In this document: in pieces, positions 12,101 to 24,100 of the stretch | Layout of the letters: each line of letters opens with the position of its first letter | Numbering within the stretch: position 1 is the stretch's first letter | Source of the DNA: Prinia subflava | Taxonomy: Eukaryota; Chordata; Aves; Passeriformes; Cisticolidae | NCBI RefSeq assembly: GCF_021018805.1 | Contig: NC_086258.1 | Location: 6,363,081 to 6,427,080, forward strand | Length of the DNA: 64,000 nt | Direction: 5' to 3' | Program-made: the position numbers and the translations under genes | Notes under the pieces: model-generated | What the model was told of the DNA's origin: nothing | Seen by the model: only the letters and a program-made list of their open reading frames with translations | Databases searched by the model: none

Positions 12101-15100
12101 GGGTGCTGATGCTGCAAGGTAATGGGTGGTGTGTGTGAACCCCCACTGTGGGCTTGGGGGTGGTCCTGCAGCAGCCTTGGGGGCTGAGAGCACGGAGGAG
12201 GTTGGATCCTGTCCCCGTCCTCCCGCCAACACACACAGCACCCGTGGGACCTCTGAGTCCCTGGGGCTGTGCAGGGCTCTGTGCAGGGTGCAGGTATCCC
12301 ACAGACCCTTCCCTGTACCCCAACCCTGTCCCTGTCACAGGGGGCCGGGTGCTGCAGCTGCAGGCGGTGCAGGAGGAGCACGGGGGCAGGTACACCTGTG
12401 AGGCGGCCAACGCCGCGGGATGGGACCGCCTGCACTACGAGCTGGAGGTGCTGAGTGAGTACAGGGACAGGGGACACCGGGCTGAGGCACACGGCAGCCC
12501 CGTAACCACCTGCTTCCAGCCGCCCCCGCCATCCGTGGTGGCAGGGAGGACGTGGTGGAGGAGGTGACAGCCACCATCAATGGCACCGTGCGCTTTGAGT
12601 GTGACGCTACTGGGCACCCAGAGCCCACAGTGTCCTGGCTCTGGAATGATCTCCCCATAGAGGCTGGCCCACGGCACCAGCTCCTGGAGGGCGGCATGGT
12701 CCTGCAGGTTGGTGTTCCCCTAAGCAGGTGGTTGTGCTCGGGAGAGACAGCGGGTGGAGGGGATGGGGCATTCTCTCCTCCCAAAGGGGGATGCCCTGGT
12801 CTCACTGGGGTCCCCATGGGAGTCCCAGTGTGTCCCCAGCTCGGGGCAGCCCTCAGTGGTGCTGTGCTCCCCCTCTGCAGGTGGCCGTGGTGGAGGCGGG
12901 TGACACCGGCACTTACACGTGCGTGGCTGAGAACCCGGCCGGGTCAGCCGAGAGGCACTTTGCCCTCGCTGTGCAGGGTAAGGCATCTCCCCTTCCCTGG
13001 CTCACTGATTTACTGCCCTCCTCCTCCTTCTGCACCAGCTGGAGTTTCCTGTGGCTCTGGAGCTGCATGGTTGCCTCTGTCTCCTTGTGCTGGTCCATGA
13101 GGAGGTGCCACAAACAGGCCAGAGGCTCGGAGCGTGTTTCCTCCTGGGGAGGCATCGACTCCGCAGTGATGGCTCCCCTTTGGCACTGTCTTTTGGGTGT
13201 CCCGGAGCAGAACCTCCCTGGAACGTGGGTACAGGCCCTGAAAACATCGATGGCGTGGTCAATGGCAGCGTGTCACTCGTGTGTGACGTCCGATCCCACC
13301 CGGCTGCGGAGATCGCCTGGTACAAGGACGGCCATGCCCTGCGGCTCGGTGAGGAGGTCACTGTCACCCAAGGTGTGTTGGCATGAGCCAGGAGCATTGC
13401 CTGTGCCCCAGCTCTTGGCAGCAAGGTCTAATCCCCCTTTTTGGGTGCCACATGTGGGTCTGGAGCTCAGCCTCCAGGTTGTAGGACACACTAATGACAC
13501 ACTGCTGAGTGATCCCCTCTGTGCCCTGCAGAGCTCCATGGTGCTGCTTCCTGAGAGCTCAGTGCCCTTTCCTGTAGGGCAAGCAAAGCTTTGGACCCCA
13601 AAGATGAGACTTCCATGGCCAGACTCCTCTTGCATGGAGCTTGGCTGGGTGCTGGGGGGTCAGTCAGATTGCTGGCATGGTGGCCCACACTTGGTTCTGC
13701 TCCAGGCTGTCCTGATTCCCTGCTCTCCACTTCTTCCAGGCTCTCGGGTGCTGCAGCTCACTCACCTGCAGCTTTCCAGCTCGGGCACATACACATGCAT
13801 GGCACTGAACGTGCCCAGCCAGGATGAGAAGAGCTTCATCCTCACCATCCACGGTAAGTGAGGAGGGCTCAGCCGGGAGCTCTGTCCCCAGAGCACACAC
13901 TGAGGAGCTGACAGTGAACTCCAGTCTGTCTCACACCCCTGTCCCTGCTCATCCTCCTCAGAACCCCCAGGCATCCAGGACCCACAGCAGGAGACGCTTG
14001 AAGCTGACATGGGGACACCGCTCGTCCTGACCTGCCAAGTCCCTGGTGTGCCCACTGTCACCTGGCTGAAGGACGGGCACCCGCTGGGTGTGTGTGCAGG
14101 GGAACGCTGTGCCAGGCTGCTGCCCCCTCTAAGCAGTCCTGCCTCAGTTTCCCAATTCTAATCCTGCTGCAAGAGACCCTCAGGGCTGCACAGGGAGGGG
14201 ACAGACTGCGAGGGGGCTGACCTTCTCCCTGTGTGCTTGTAAGAGACCTCAGGTTCACTCCTGAGGCTCAAAGCAATGGGATGTGGGCACAAGATGAGAT
14301 GGAGGGATGTGCCAGGGGTGAGCTCTCTGGGTGCCAGCCCTTGGGGTGCTTGCTGGGACAGGGGTTTGCCCCAAACCAGTGCCTCTTTTCCCCTGTAAAG
14401 CTCCAGCAGTGAAGTCTGCAAAAACCCTGCTTTGCTTTAAGAGTGTCCCCAAACCTGGGTCCTGGGGAAAAGGGAAACCTGACAATGAGCCTGGGGACGG
14501 CTCAGGGAGGAGCACTGCTCAGCCCCCTTCACCCTGTCCCCTTGCAGAGATGAGCCCAGAGCAGGGCCTGGTGTCCGGGGGGGCCCAGCTGCAGCTCAGC
14601 CCCCTCCAGCCCTTCCACCAGGGCCGGTACACCTGCCTGGCACCGGGGGCACGCAAGGACTTCACGGTGCTGGTGCGAGGTAGGGCTTCCCCGAGGCAGC
14701 CCGGTCCCTGCGGGCTCTGCCTCACAGGTGAGCCTTCCTCCCTCTCCTCTTCCTCAGCCTCCCTCTCTCTTTGGTGCAGTGGCGCCCCAGATCAGCAGCA
14801 GAGGGGACCCCAGTGAGCACAGCGTGCTGGAGGGCAGCAGGGTGAGGCTGGAGTGCCGGGCAGAGGGGCAGCCCACCCCCTACATCTCCTGGCTGAAGGA
14901 CGGGCAGCCCCTGGGGCTGCAGCACCCCTCACACGCCCGGTGAGTCTGGGGGGGACACCCCAGGGGCTCGGTGTCCCCACGTGCAGAATTGCTGGGCCAA
15001 AGACGGGTTGAGCTGTGCTGCTTCTTCCTGTTGCTTGGTCTGGGATGCATTCATCCCAGCTGAGAGGATATCCCGGGTTAAACCTTGGAGTCTGGGATGG

Positions 15101-18100
15101 TCCCTGTCACCCTGGCAGGGTCCTGACCTTGCAAAGCGCCCCAGAATCCTCACCCTTGGCTGTAAACTGAGCCCTTCTGCCCCATGGGGATGAGCACAAA
15201 GGTCACTGTCCCATCCTCGCCGCGCAGGGTGTCCCCGGACGGCAGCACCCTGCTCCTCGAGGGGCTGCGCGCTGCCGACTCCGGCGCCTACACGTGCCTG
15301 GCCCGGAACAGCCTGGGGGAGGACACGCGGCTGCACACGCTGAACGTGCTGGGTGAGCAGCGCCGGGACCTGCGGGGCGGCGCCGGGGCCACCTCCAGCC
15401 CCGACAGCCCCGGCAGCGCCTCTGTCCCCTCGCCCAGTCCCTCCGGCCATCGAGAGAGGCGCCCGTGGCTCGGAGGTGGTGCGCGGGCTCCTGTCCGCCG
15501 CGGTGACGCTGGAGTGCCGGGCTCGGGGCTCCCCTCCGCTGCACGTCGGCTGGCTGAAGGACGGGCTGCCCCTCCGCCTGTCCCCTCACGTCACCCTGCT
15601 CTCGGCTGGGCACATCCTCCGGTGAGAAGTGACCCTGGAGCAATGGTCAGCCACAGGCTTTGGTGCCCAGGTTTGCATGAGGGCACTGCTGCACCCTGAG
15701 GTGGCTGAGTGTCACCTTGGGGAGCAGGGGGCACCCGGAGCTGATGTCTCCTCCCCATGCCTGTGTCCCGTCCCACGGTCAGGATCTCCCAGGCACAGCT
15801 CTCCGATGCCGGGCTCTACACCTGCATCGTCTCCAGCCGGGCAGGAGTGGCCGATCGCAGCTTCGTCCTGCAGATACAGGGTACAGGGCAGGGGGCTGGG
15901 CAGGGCAGGGGGCGCTGGGCACCGCTTTTGTTGGCAGAGCACACGCTGTGCATTGCAGCCCATTACGAGGCAGGGTCCTGAGCCACTGCTCGACTGCTGG
16001 GGAGGGCTTGGACAGGATGGAGCAGAGCAGAAGCCTGGGAGCAGTCCCAGAGCACCCTGCAGGAGGGCTGAGCCACCTCTGGCTGCCTGCAGGACACCAG
16101 GGAGTGGCCAAACCCACCCCCAGTGCCTGGGGACACGACTTTTCTCCCCAGTGCCCCCTGTCCTGGAGAGCCCCGAGAGCAGTGAGGAGCAGGTGGTGGC
16201 TGAGGGCTCCGATGTCACTTTCACCTGTGAAGCCACCGGGTCCCCAGCACCGTCAGTGACCTGGCTGAAGGATGGAGAGCCCCTGGGGCAGCAGAGTGAC
16301 CGGGTGCCCAGTGGCCAACAGCTGAGCCTGGTGGCCGTGGGGCCAGCTGATGCAGGCATTTACTCGTGCCTGGTGGTGAATGAAGCGGGAGAGGTCAGCA
16401 AAGCCTTCCACCTCGTGGTGATGGGTGCGTGTCATCCCTCTGGGGTTTGAGAAGGGCAGCTTAGCCAATTTTTTGGGAGCAATGAGGGGAAGAGCCCTCC
16501 TGCCTTGCAGAGCCACCCCGTGTCGAGGCTGCATCCCGTTCCACTGAGATCTCCATCGCTGTGGGCACCCCTCTGGAGCTGATGTGTGTGGTGACAGGTG
16601 TCCCCATGCCCACTGTCACCTGGGAGAAGGACGGACGGCTGCTGGCAGGGCCCTCGCTCCTGTTGGGGAATGAGAGCACCCTCCACATTGAGAGCACTGA
16701 GGTAGGAGCTCCGCGTTTTTCTCCCTACTTGGGTTTTCTTTTTGTGCCTCAATTTTTCCCTTTCCTGGCTGTGCAGGTGGCTGATGCTGGCTTGTACACC
16801 TGCCTGGCCACTAGCCCTGCAGGGGAGGACAGCAGGAACTTCCATGTCAGCATCCAAGGTAGTGTGACCCCAGCAGTGCAGCGAGGAGGGGGCTGGCAGG
16901 GGAGGCTGCAGGATGGTCCAAACTTTGGGGGTCCAGAGAGCAACCCTATATCCTTCTTTGGGATTGGTGTGGGTTCCAAAAGAGGGCTCTAGAGTGATGG
17001 TCCTGCAGAGTGGGGGCCTATGCATGACTTATGGGGACAGGGATGGGGGTGTTCAACCCACGAGGGACACCCTGATCCCCCTGGCCCATGTCCCACAGCA
17101 CCCCCCAGCATCGCCAGCACCGGGGACATCCCCATCATCACGGCTGTGGCAGGGGGACAGCTCCTCCTGGAGTGCCCAGAGGGTGCTGAGCCCCACCCCA
17201 ACATCGAGTGGCACCGGGAGGGCTCCCTGCTGCAGGTACCTGTGACAGGACCAGGGATGACCTGGGCAGGGACTGGGATGCACTGTCACCAGCAGCATCG
17301 CGCTGGTGCTGGGGGTGATGCTGGGTGGCTGCTGATGGGGGTCCCGGGGGCTTTAGGAGGATGCCCGCAGGCAGGTCCTGGCGCAGGGGCGTTTCCTGCA
17401 GCTCCGGGCGGTGGCTGCGGCGGACGGCGGCGAGTACAGCTGCAGGGCCACCAGCGCCCCCGGGGACAGCGGCCCGCGCGGCCGGGTGCAGGTTCACGGT
17501 GAGCCCTGCCCTGCCCTGCCCTGCCCTGCCCTGCCCTGCCCTGCCCTGCCCTGCCCTGCCCTGCCCTGCCCTGCCCTGCCCTGAGTCCCGGCTCCTTCCC
17601 GGTTAAACCCAGGATGTGGGATATTATAGGGTGTCTTATGGTGGGGTGATGGGATGGCTGGATGGACTGCCCCCAGCCCCCAGTGCTGCTCTGGGCTGGC
17701 GTCCTCCACCCCTGAGCCTCATTCCACGCTCCCGGTGGTGCCTCTGGGTGCTGCCGCAGTGGCCCCGGAGATCCGGGCGGGCCCTGAGGAGGTGAAGGTG
17801 CTGCTGAACACCTCGGCCGTGCTGCCGTGCCTGGCGGAGGGCTGGCCCGTGCCCCGGGTGACGTGGAGGAAGGATGGCCAGCTCCTGCCCCTCCCCGGGA
17901 GCGACAGGTATGAGGCTCTGCGGGCTGGTGGCACCAAGATCATGCCACCCTCCACAGCAAAAGGTGATTTAGTGTGCCAGCCACCCTGTGAAGAGCTGTG
18001 CTCTGTCCTCACGCCAGCTCTGTGGCATGTGCTGCATGTGGCTGCAATGGCACTTGTCACCTTCCCAACCCCTGCTCCCTGTTTGATGCAGCCTGGCCAT

Positions 18101-21100
18101 GCAGAGCCTCCATGGGGTTCAGCTGCTCTCCCTCCTCAGGCTGCAGCTCCTGCCCGGAGGCTCCCTGCAAATTGACCCCGTGCAGGCCCAGGATTTGGGC
18201 CATTACCTCTGCATGGCATCCAGCCCTGCTGGCTCTGACCGGCGAGGCCTGGACCTCCAAGTCCTGGGTAAGCAGGGGATGGATCCTCCCTCCTGCATCC
18301 CACCACTGCTGGGCTGCCCTCATCAGTGCAGTGATGTGCTACAGCCCTCTGCTCATGGCTGCCATGCACTCCCACAGTCCCTCCTGCCATCACTCCTGGG
18401 CCCTCCAACCTCACCCTGCTGGCTCAGCAGCCAGCCACGCTGGGCTGTGACGCCTGGGGGTCCCCCCAGCCCCACATCAGGTGGGAGAAGGATGGCCGTC
18501 CCCTGAACCTGCACCTCCCACCTGGCACCTACAGGTACCTGCAGCGCCCTTGTACACCAAAGGGTTCCCCTGTAGGGTGGGATTTGCCCTTCCGTGGGAC
18601 AGGGGTGGTCCTGACGTGTGCTCTGCCCGCAGTTTGCAGTCCTTAGGGTCACTGCTCCTCTCCAGCCCTGGCCCCCGGGACGAGGGGAGGTTTGAGTGCA
18701 TCGCCACCAACGCTGCTGGAGAGGCACGGAAGGTCTTCCTCGTGTCTGTCCATGGTGAGCTCCTGGGGCAGTGGGTCTTGCCCAGAGAGGCTTTCCCAGG
18801 ATCTGTCACCACCTCGGGTGTGATGTGGGTGTGCTCCAGCCCCGCATAGCGCTGGGTCCCCACTCAAGAGCTGGGCTTGGGTGTGCACAAGAGGGGAAGA
18901 GGAACACCCATGCCCACATGAACAGTGACAGAATCCTCTTCAGCATTTGCCATACAGCCCTGCTCACCTCCCTCCCTCCCTCCGTTCTGCAGTGCCCCCC
19001 ACCATCGCTGATGACCTCACGGATGTGGTTGTCACCCGGCTGTCCCCCGCAGTCCTCACCTGCTACGCCTCGGGTGTGCCCCCACCCGCGGTGTCGTGGA
19101 GCAAGGAGGGGGCTCAGCTGGGCAGCAGGGGAGGGGGCTACCGCGTCCTACCCAGAGGTACAGCCCGGGGCAGCACAGCCCCGCCGGGGGCGGGGGTCCC
19201 TGCCAGCCCTCCCGCCGCCTCCCCTCTGCCTGCTGTTTTCCAGGAGCCCTGGAGATCAGGCAGGCGCTGCCTGTGCACAGCGGCCGCTACACCTGCACGG
19301 CTCGGAGCGCCGCGGGCACGGCCCGCAAGCACCTCCGGCTCACGGTGCATGGTATGCACGGCTGCAGGGTCCTGCTGCTGCGGGTCCTGAGCCCTCTTCT
19401 CAGGGTAACGCTTCCCTGCTCTTCACAGAGCCCCCTGCCTTGAAGCCCCTGCCCGGCATGGTGATGGTGATGGTCAATACCAGCGCCGTGCTGTCCTGTG
19501 AGGCCATAGGTGTCCCCCGGCCGGAGGTCACCTGGCAAAAGGATGGTGTTGGCATCACTGGAGGTGAGCAGGAGTGTGCTGGGGGCTGGCAGAGCCCACA
19601 GTACCTGCCAGGCTTTACCTAGGGGGTGCTTTAAGTGCCAGGGGTTTGCAGGGTGTGGGGTGTCACTGTGCATGGGTCCTCCTGGCTGCTGTCCTCGGTG
19701 GGTGTGGTGGCCACTGGAGCTGTTCCGTGGAGATTCCTTGGGAAGAGGCTCTTCTGTGGGGGAAGCAGTCCCTGCACATCATCCATCTGTGCCCTTCATT
19801 CCTGCCAGGGTCTGGGCTGAAGGTGCTCCCCAACGGGCAGCTCCGTCTGCTCCGAGCAGCTCCAGAGGATGCAGGCACCTACCTGTGCGTGGCCCGCAAC
19901 CCCTCGGGCACCGCTGCGGGGAGGACCAGGCTCATTGTGCAAGGTACCGCAGCCATCAGAGTCGCAGTGCCCATCCCTCTGCTCCGCCCCCTCCCCAGCA
20001 CCTCACATCAAAACGTGGCTGTTGAGCAAGTCCGTGCCCTTCTGCCCCATGCAGAGCCGCCCGTGATCGCTGCCGGCCCGCTGGAGCTGGCGGTCCTGCA
20101 GGGGCTGGAGGTGCTGCTGCCCTGTGCCGCCCGCGGGGTCCCCGAGCCCCGCGTGTCCTGGAGCCGGGAGGGAGCCCTGCTGCGGGGCGGGAGGGCCACG
20201 GTCCTGCCCTCCGGGGAGCTGCTGCTCCGGGATGTCCGGGTGAGCGCTGTCCCCTGGGGCCGCTGTGAGGCTGGAGTGCCGAGGAACAAGTGTCTTCTGC
20301 TGCTGGAGAGCCTTTGGCTGCTTGTGAATCTGCCTGGCAGAGGGAGAGCCCCGTCAGTCCTGTGCCACAGCCTGGAGGGTTGGGGCAGTGTGAGATTGTT
20401 AATGTGGGCTGGGAAAAGCGGCTCTGTCCAAATTGTGACTTTTTAGGTGCACAAGAACCAGCAGAGCTGGTGCTCAGCGAGCCAGGACTCGAAATGATTC
20501 CCTCTCATCCCTCTACAGGAAGGGGATGCTGGCAGCTACTCCTGCACGGCGGTGAACTCCGCTGGGAGGGCGGTCCGGCGGCTCTCCCTCTCCATCCACA
20601 CCCTGCCCAGCTTCACCCAGCTCCCCGCAGACATCACCCTGAGCCGGGGCGAGAGGCTGGAGCTGGTGTGTGCCGCAGCGGGCAGCCCCCAGCCCCGCGT
20701 CTCCTGGATGGCCAACGGGCACCTCATCACTGGTACCCGGGCAGGGGCAGAGGATGCTGGACTGGGGGGAGAATGCGATCCTGGTGCCACCCTTGTCCCA
20801 CCTTTCAGGGTCCCCAAGGTGCCAGCACGTCTGGCGGTGCGGGGTTGTAACCGGCTGATGGCCAATCACCCTTTTTGGGGGTTTGCACCCCGCAGATGGT
20901 GCGTGGGGACACAGCGGGAGGAGCATCCTGCGGCGGGAGGCGGCCACACCCACGGACAGCGGCACCTACGTTTGCCACGCCGAGAACAGCGCCGGAGCCA
21001 TCAGAGCCACTGTCTTTGTCTCTGTCACAGGTAGGTGCTGGCAGGGAAACTGGGGTGCCCAGCCAGCCCCCCTCCTCTGCCACCCCTGTCCCTTTCCCAG

Positions 21101-24100
21101 AGGCACCCGTCATTCAGGGGGACGCCAGCATCTACCAGGTGGAGCACCCCGGAGGTGACGCCGTCCTCGACTGCCCTGCCCAGGGTCACCCTGAGCCCCT
21201 CATCCGCTGGAGCAAGGACGGGGTGCCAGTGGTGGCTCACGGGCGCCTGCACCAGCTGCAGAACGGCTCCCTGGCCATCCGTGCTGTGGGGGTGAGCAGG
21301 GCCTGGGGGGTGCCGGCACATCTCACGGTGCTTTCCTGGCAAAGCAAAACGCTGTGCTGATGCTGTTGGTCCTGCTAGGGCACCGATGTGGGACAGTACC
21401 AGTGTGTGGCGGAGAATGATGCGGGCACAGCAGCAAAAGTTGTCACCCTGGTTCTGCAGAGTGAGTGCTGGCCCCTCCTCACCCTTCTTTTAAGGGACTG
21501 CAAACCGTGTCACCTCTCAGCCCCTCCAACTACCCCTGCTCCGTGGGGAATGCTGCATCACCACCTGCATCCCTTTCTCTGCCCAGGTGCCCCTGTGGTG
21601 ACAGTGACACCCGCAGAAGCGAGGGTCCATGCTGGGCAGCAGGTGCTGCTGCACTGTGTCGTGTCAGGGGAGCCCACTCCCTCCGTGGAGTGGCAGCGGG
21701 ATGGGGAGCCACTGCCCGAGGGTCCCCACGCTCGTGTCCTGCCCAATGCCACCCTGTTCCTGCCCTCTGTCACCCACCGTGACGCCGGCAGCTACTCCTG
21801 CCTTGCCCGCAATGCCCTGGGCTCTGCTGTCGCCCACACCTCCCTGGATGTCCAAGGTGGGTGTCTGCCCCCGACCCTGGGGGGTTTTGGCTGGCTCAGC
21901 GGGCTGGGGCTGCCTGCAGTGTGGTGGTTTGGAGTGATACAGCCTTACTTGTTGTAACCCCTGTGATTCATACTCGGGTTTGTCCCTTCTCCCTTCTCCC
22001 TTCTCCCTTCTCCCTTCTCCCTTCTCCCTTCTCCCTTCTCCCTTCTCCTCTCCTCTCCCGAGCAGCCACCGCGTGCCAGCCCTCGCTTGCCTCTCCTCGT
22101 CCTTCCTGCCTTAGTTGCCCGTGATTAAATTCCCATCTCCCAGGGGCTCTGCTAAACGCACAGGCACATCCTCTCCTGCCCCTAGGGAGCAGAGCCAGGC
22201 TGGAGGCAGTGCCAGGTGCCCTCTGTGCCCCTGTGTGGCTGGTGGCATTTTGCTGCCAGGCACGCTGGAGAAGCAAATAAAAGCTTGGGGCTATGCCAGG
22301 ACCTTGAGGCTGATAGAGAGCAGGGTTTGGGGGTGTCAGTGCCTGTTGGTGTGATGAGGCACAGGGCCACACTCACAACATCCCCTGTCAGCACGGCTCT
22401 GTGCCTGGAGCCATGGGGGCTCTGGGGACTGTGCTGCAGCCAGGCAGGGACACTGCCTGCCTTGCTCTGCCTGCCTTCACCTCCAGAAAACAAGATTTTT
22501 TTCGACATGCAGATTAGTGAGAGGGGAGTCAGGCAAGCCCCCTGCTCTCCCGTGGGAGTGCAGTCCCAGTGTTGCTGCTGACCCCCTCCTTCTGCCCCAG
22601 GGGAGCTGCAGCGAATGCAGGGCAGCCTGGTGGGTGTCATCAATGGCCACGAGCTCGGTGTCTCTGCCCTCGATGCCACCGTGCTGGGTGAGGGTGACTC
22701 TCAGTCCGGCACCGCCGCCCTCCAGAGCAGCATCGGGAGCATTCCACCTGCCATAGGTGGGTGGACATTTCCTCCCTCACCCTTTTGACCTCTGTCAGAG
22801 GTAAATCTTGGAGGAAAGGTTTTTATTTCTTTTTTTCCCCCAAAAGCAAACCTTTTTCCACCCCAAACCTTCCACTGTGGGCAAGGAGGGGTAAGACAAC
22901 CTGGGTGCCCTCAGGAGGGTGCTGCTTCCGTGGTGTCACCCTTTCTTCCCCATTCCCAGGGCCGCTGATGCGGGTGCTGGTGGCCATCATCGCCCCCGTT
23001 TACTGGTCCTTGGCACACGCCAGCGGGGCAGCCCGGAGCGGCCTCCTGCTCACGCAGGGCTCCTTCCAGCACGAGTCACTGCTGCAGTTTGCCACAGGTG
23101 AGGGGGCTCTGACAGCAGAGCCTGGGCAGCTCCTGGGGCAGCTCCCACTCCATCTCCTCCCCCGCGCACCGTGCCCGCTCCGGGAGCGGAGCTGTGTGTG
23201 GGTGCTGCGGGGTGCTGTGGGGTGCTGTGGGGTGCTGCGGGGTGCTATGGGGTGCTGTGGGGTGCTGTGGGATGCTGCTCACTGTTCCCCCCTGCCAGGG
23301 GAGCTCCTGCGGGTCACACATGTCGCCCGGAGCGTGGGTGGCGCTGGAGCTCTGCGGCTGGACAGCGTCATCAGCGGCTCCGTGCCGGAGAGCCTTGGCG
23401 ATGCCGTGGTGCTGCTGCAGGTGCTGGCACTGCCCGTTGTCCCCGTGGGACCACGGCTCCCATGCCGGGAGCACGGGGGGGGGCACGGCCTGACCCCCTC
23501 CCGCCTCTCCCCAGGACTTCAGCGAGCGCTACGTGCGGACGGGTGCGGGGCAGCTCTCTGGGGGCTCGGTGCAGAGCTTCCTGCGGGATGGGCACCTCCT
23601 GCGTGCCCACTGCAATCACACCATCGTGTTCGACCCCCCCGTGGGCCCACAGCCCCCCCGGGTGCAGCACCTCCGGGCCAGAGCCATCAGAGCCTCCTAC
23701 GACCCAGCCAAACAGGAGCTCCACTTCCAGCTCCGTGCCTCGCTTGATGCAGGTGACCAGGGGAGTGCCCAGGATGGGGATGGAGATCTGTTGTTAGTTC
23801 TGGATGTCTGTGAGGGTGCAAAGGCCATGTTCCTGCAGTGACACGTCATGTCTAATTCTCTCTGCTCAATTCACAGGGGCTGACAGGGACCAGTGCCCGC
23901 TGGGATTCACCCCAGACCCTGGGCAGATGTACTGCACTGGTATGGACCCTTCCTGAGGAGGCATGAGGATGGCAAGGGGAAACAAATGCCACTTCCCTGT
24001 CCCCCCAACCCTGTCCTCTCCCTGCTTCCCAGATGTGGATGAATGCACCGAGGGGTCCCATGCTTGCCGCTACAACCAGATTTGCCAGAACGCCGCCGGC

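Noticed and set aside
12728..13861. 377-residue continuous frame
   Set aside because: It reads through three HMCN2 introns; the true exons inside it join in the hemicentin frame with proper splice sites.
21857..22600. Hidden thrombospondin type 1 exon between the Ig array and G2F
   Set aside because: No frame with the WSxW or CSVTCG-type pattern or matching phase 1 splice sites was seen.
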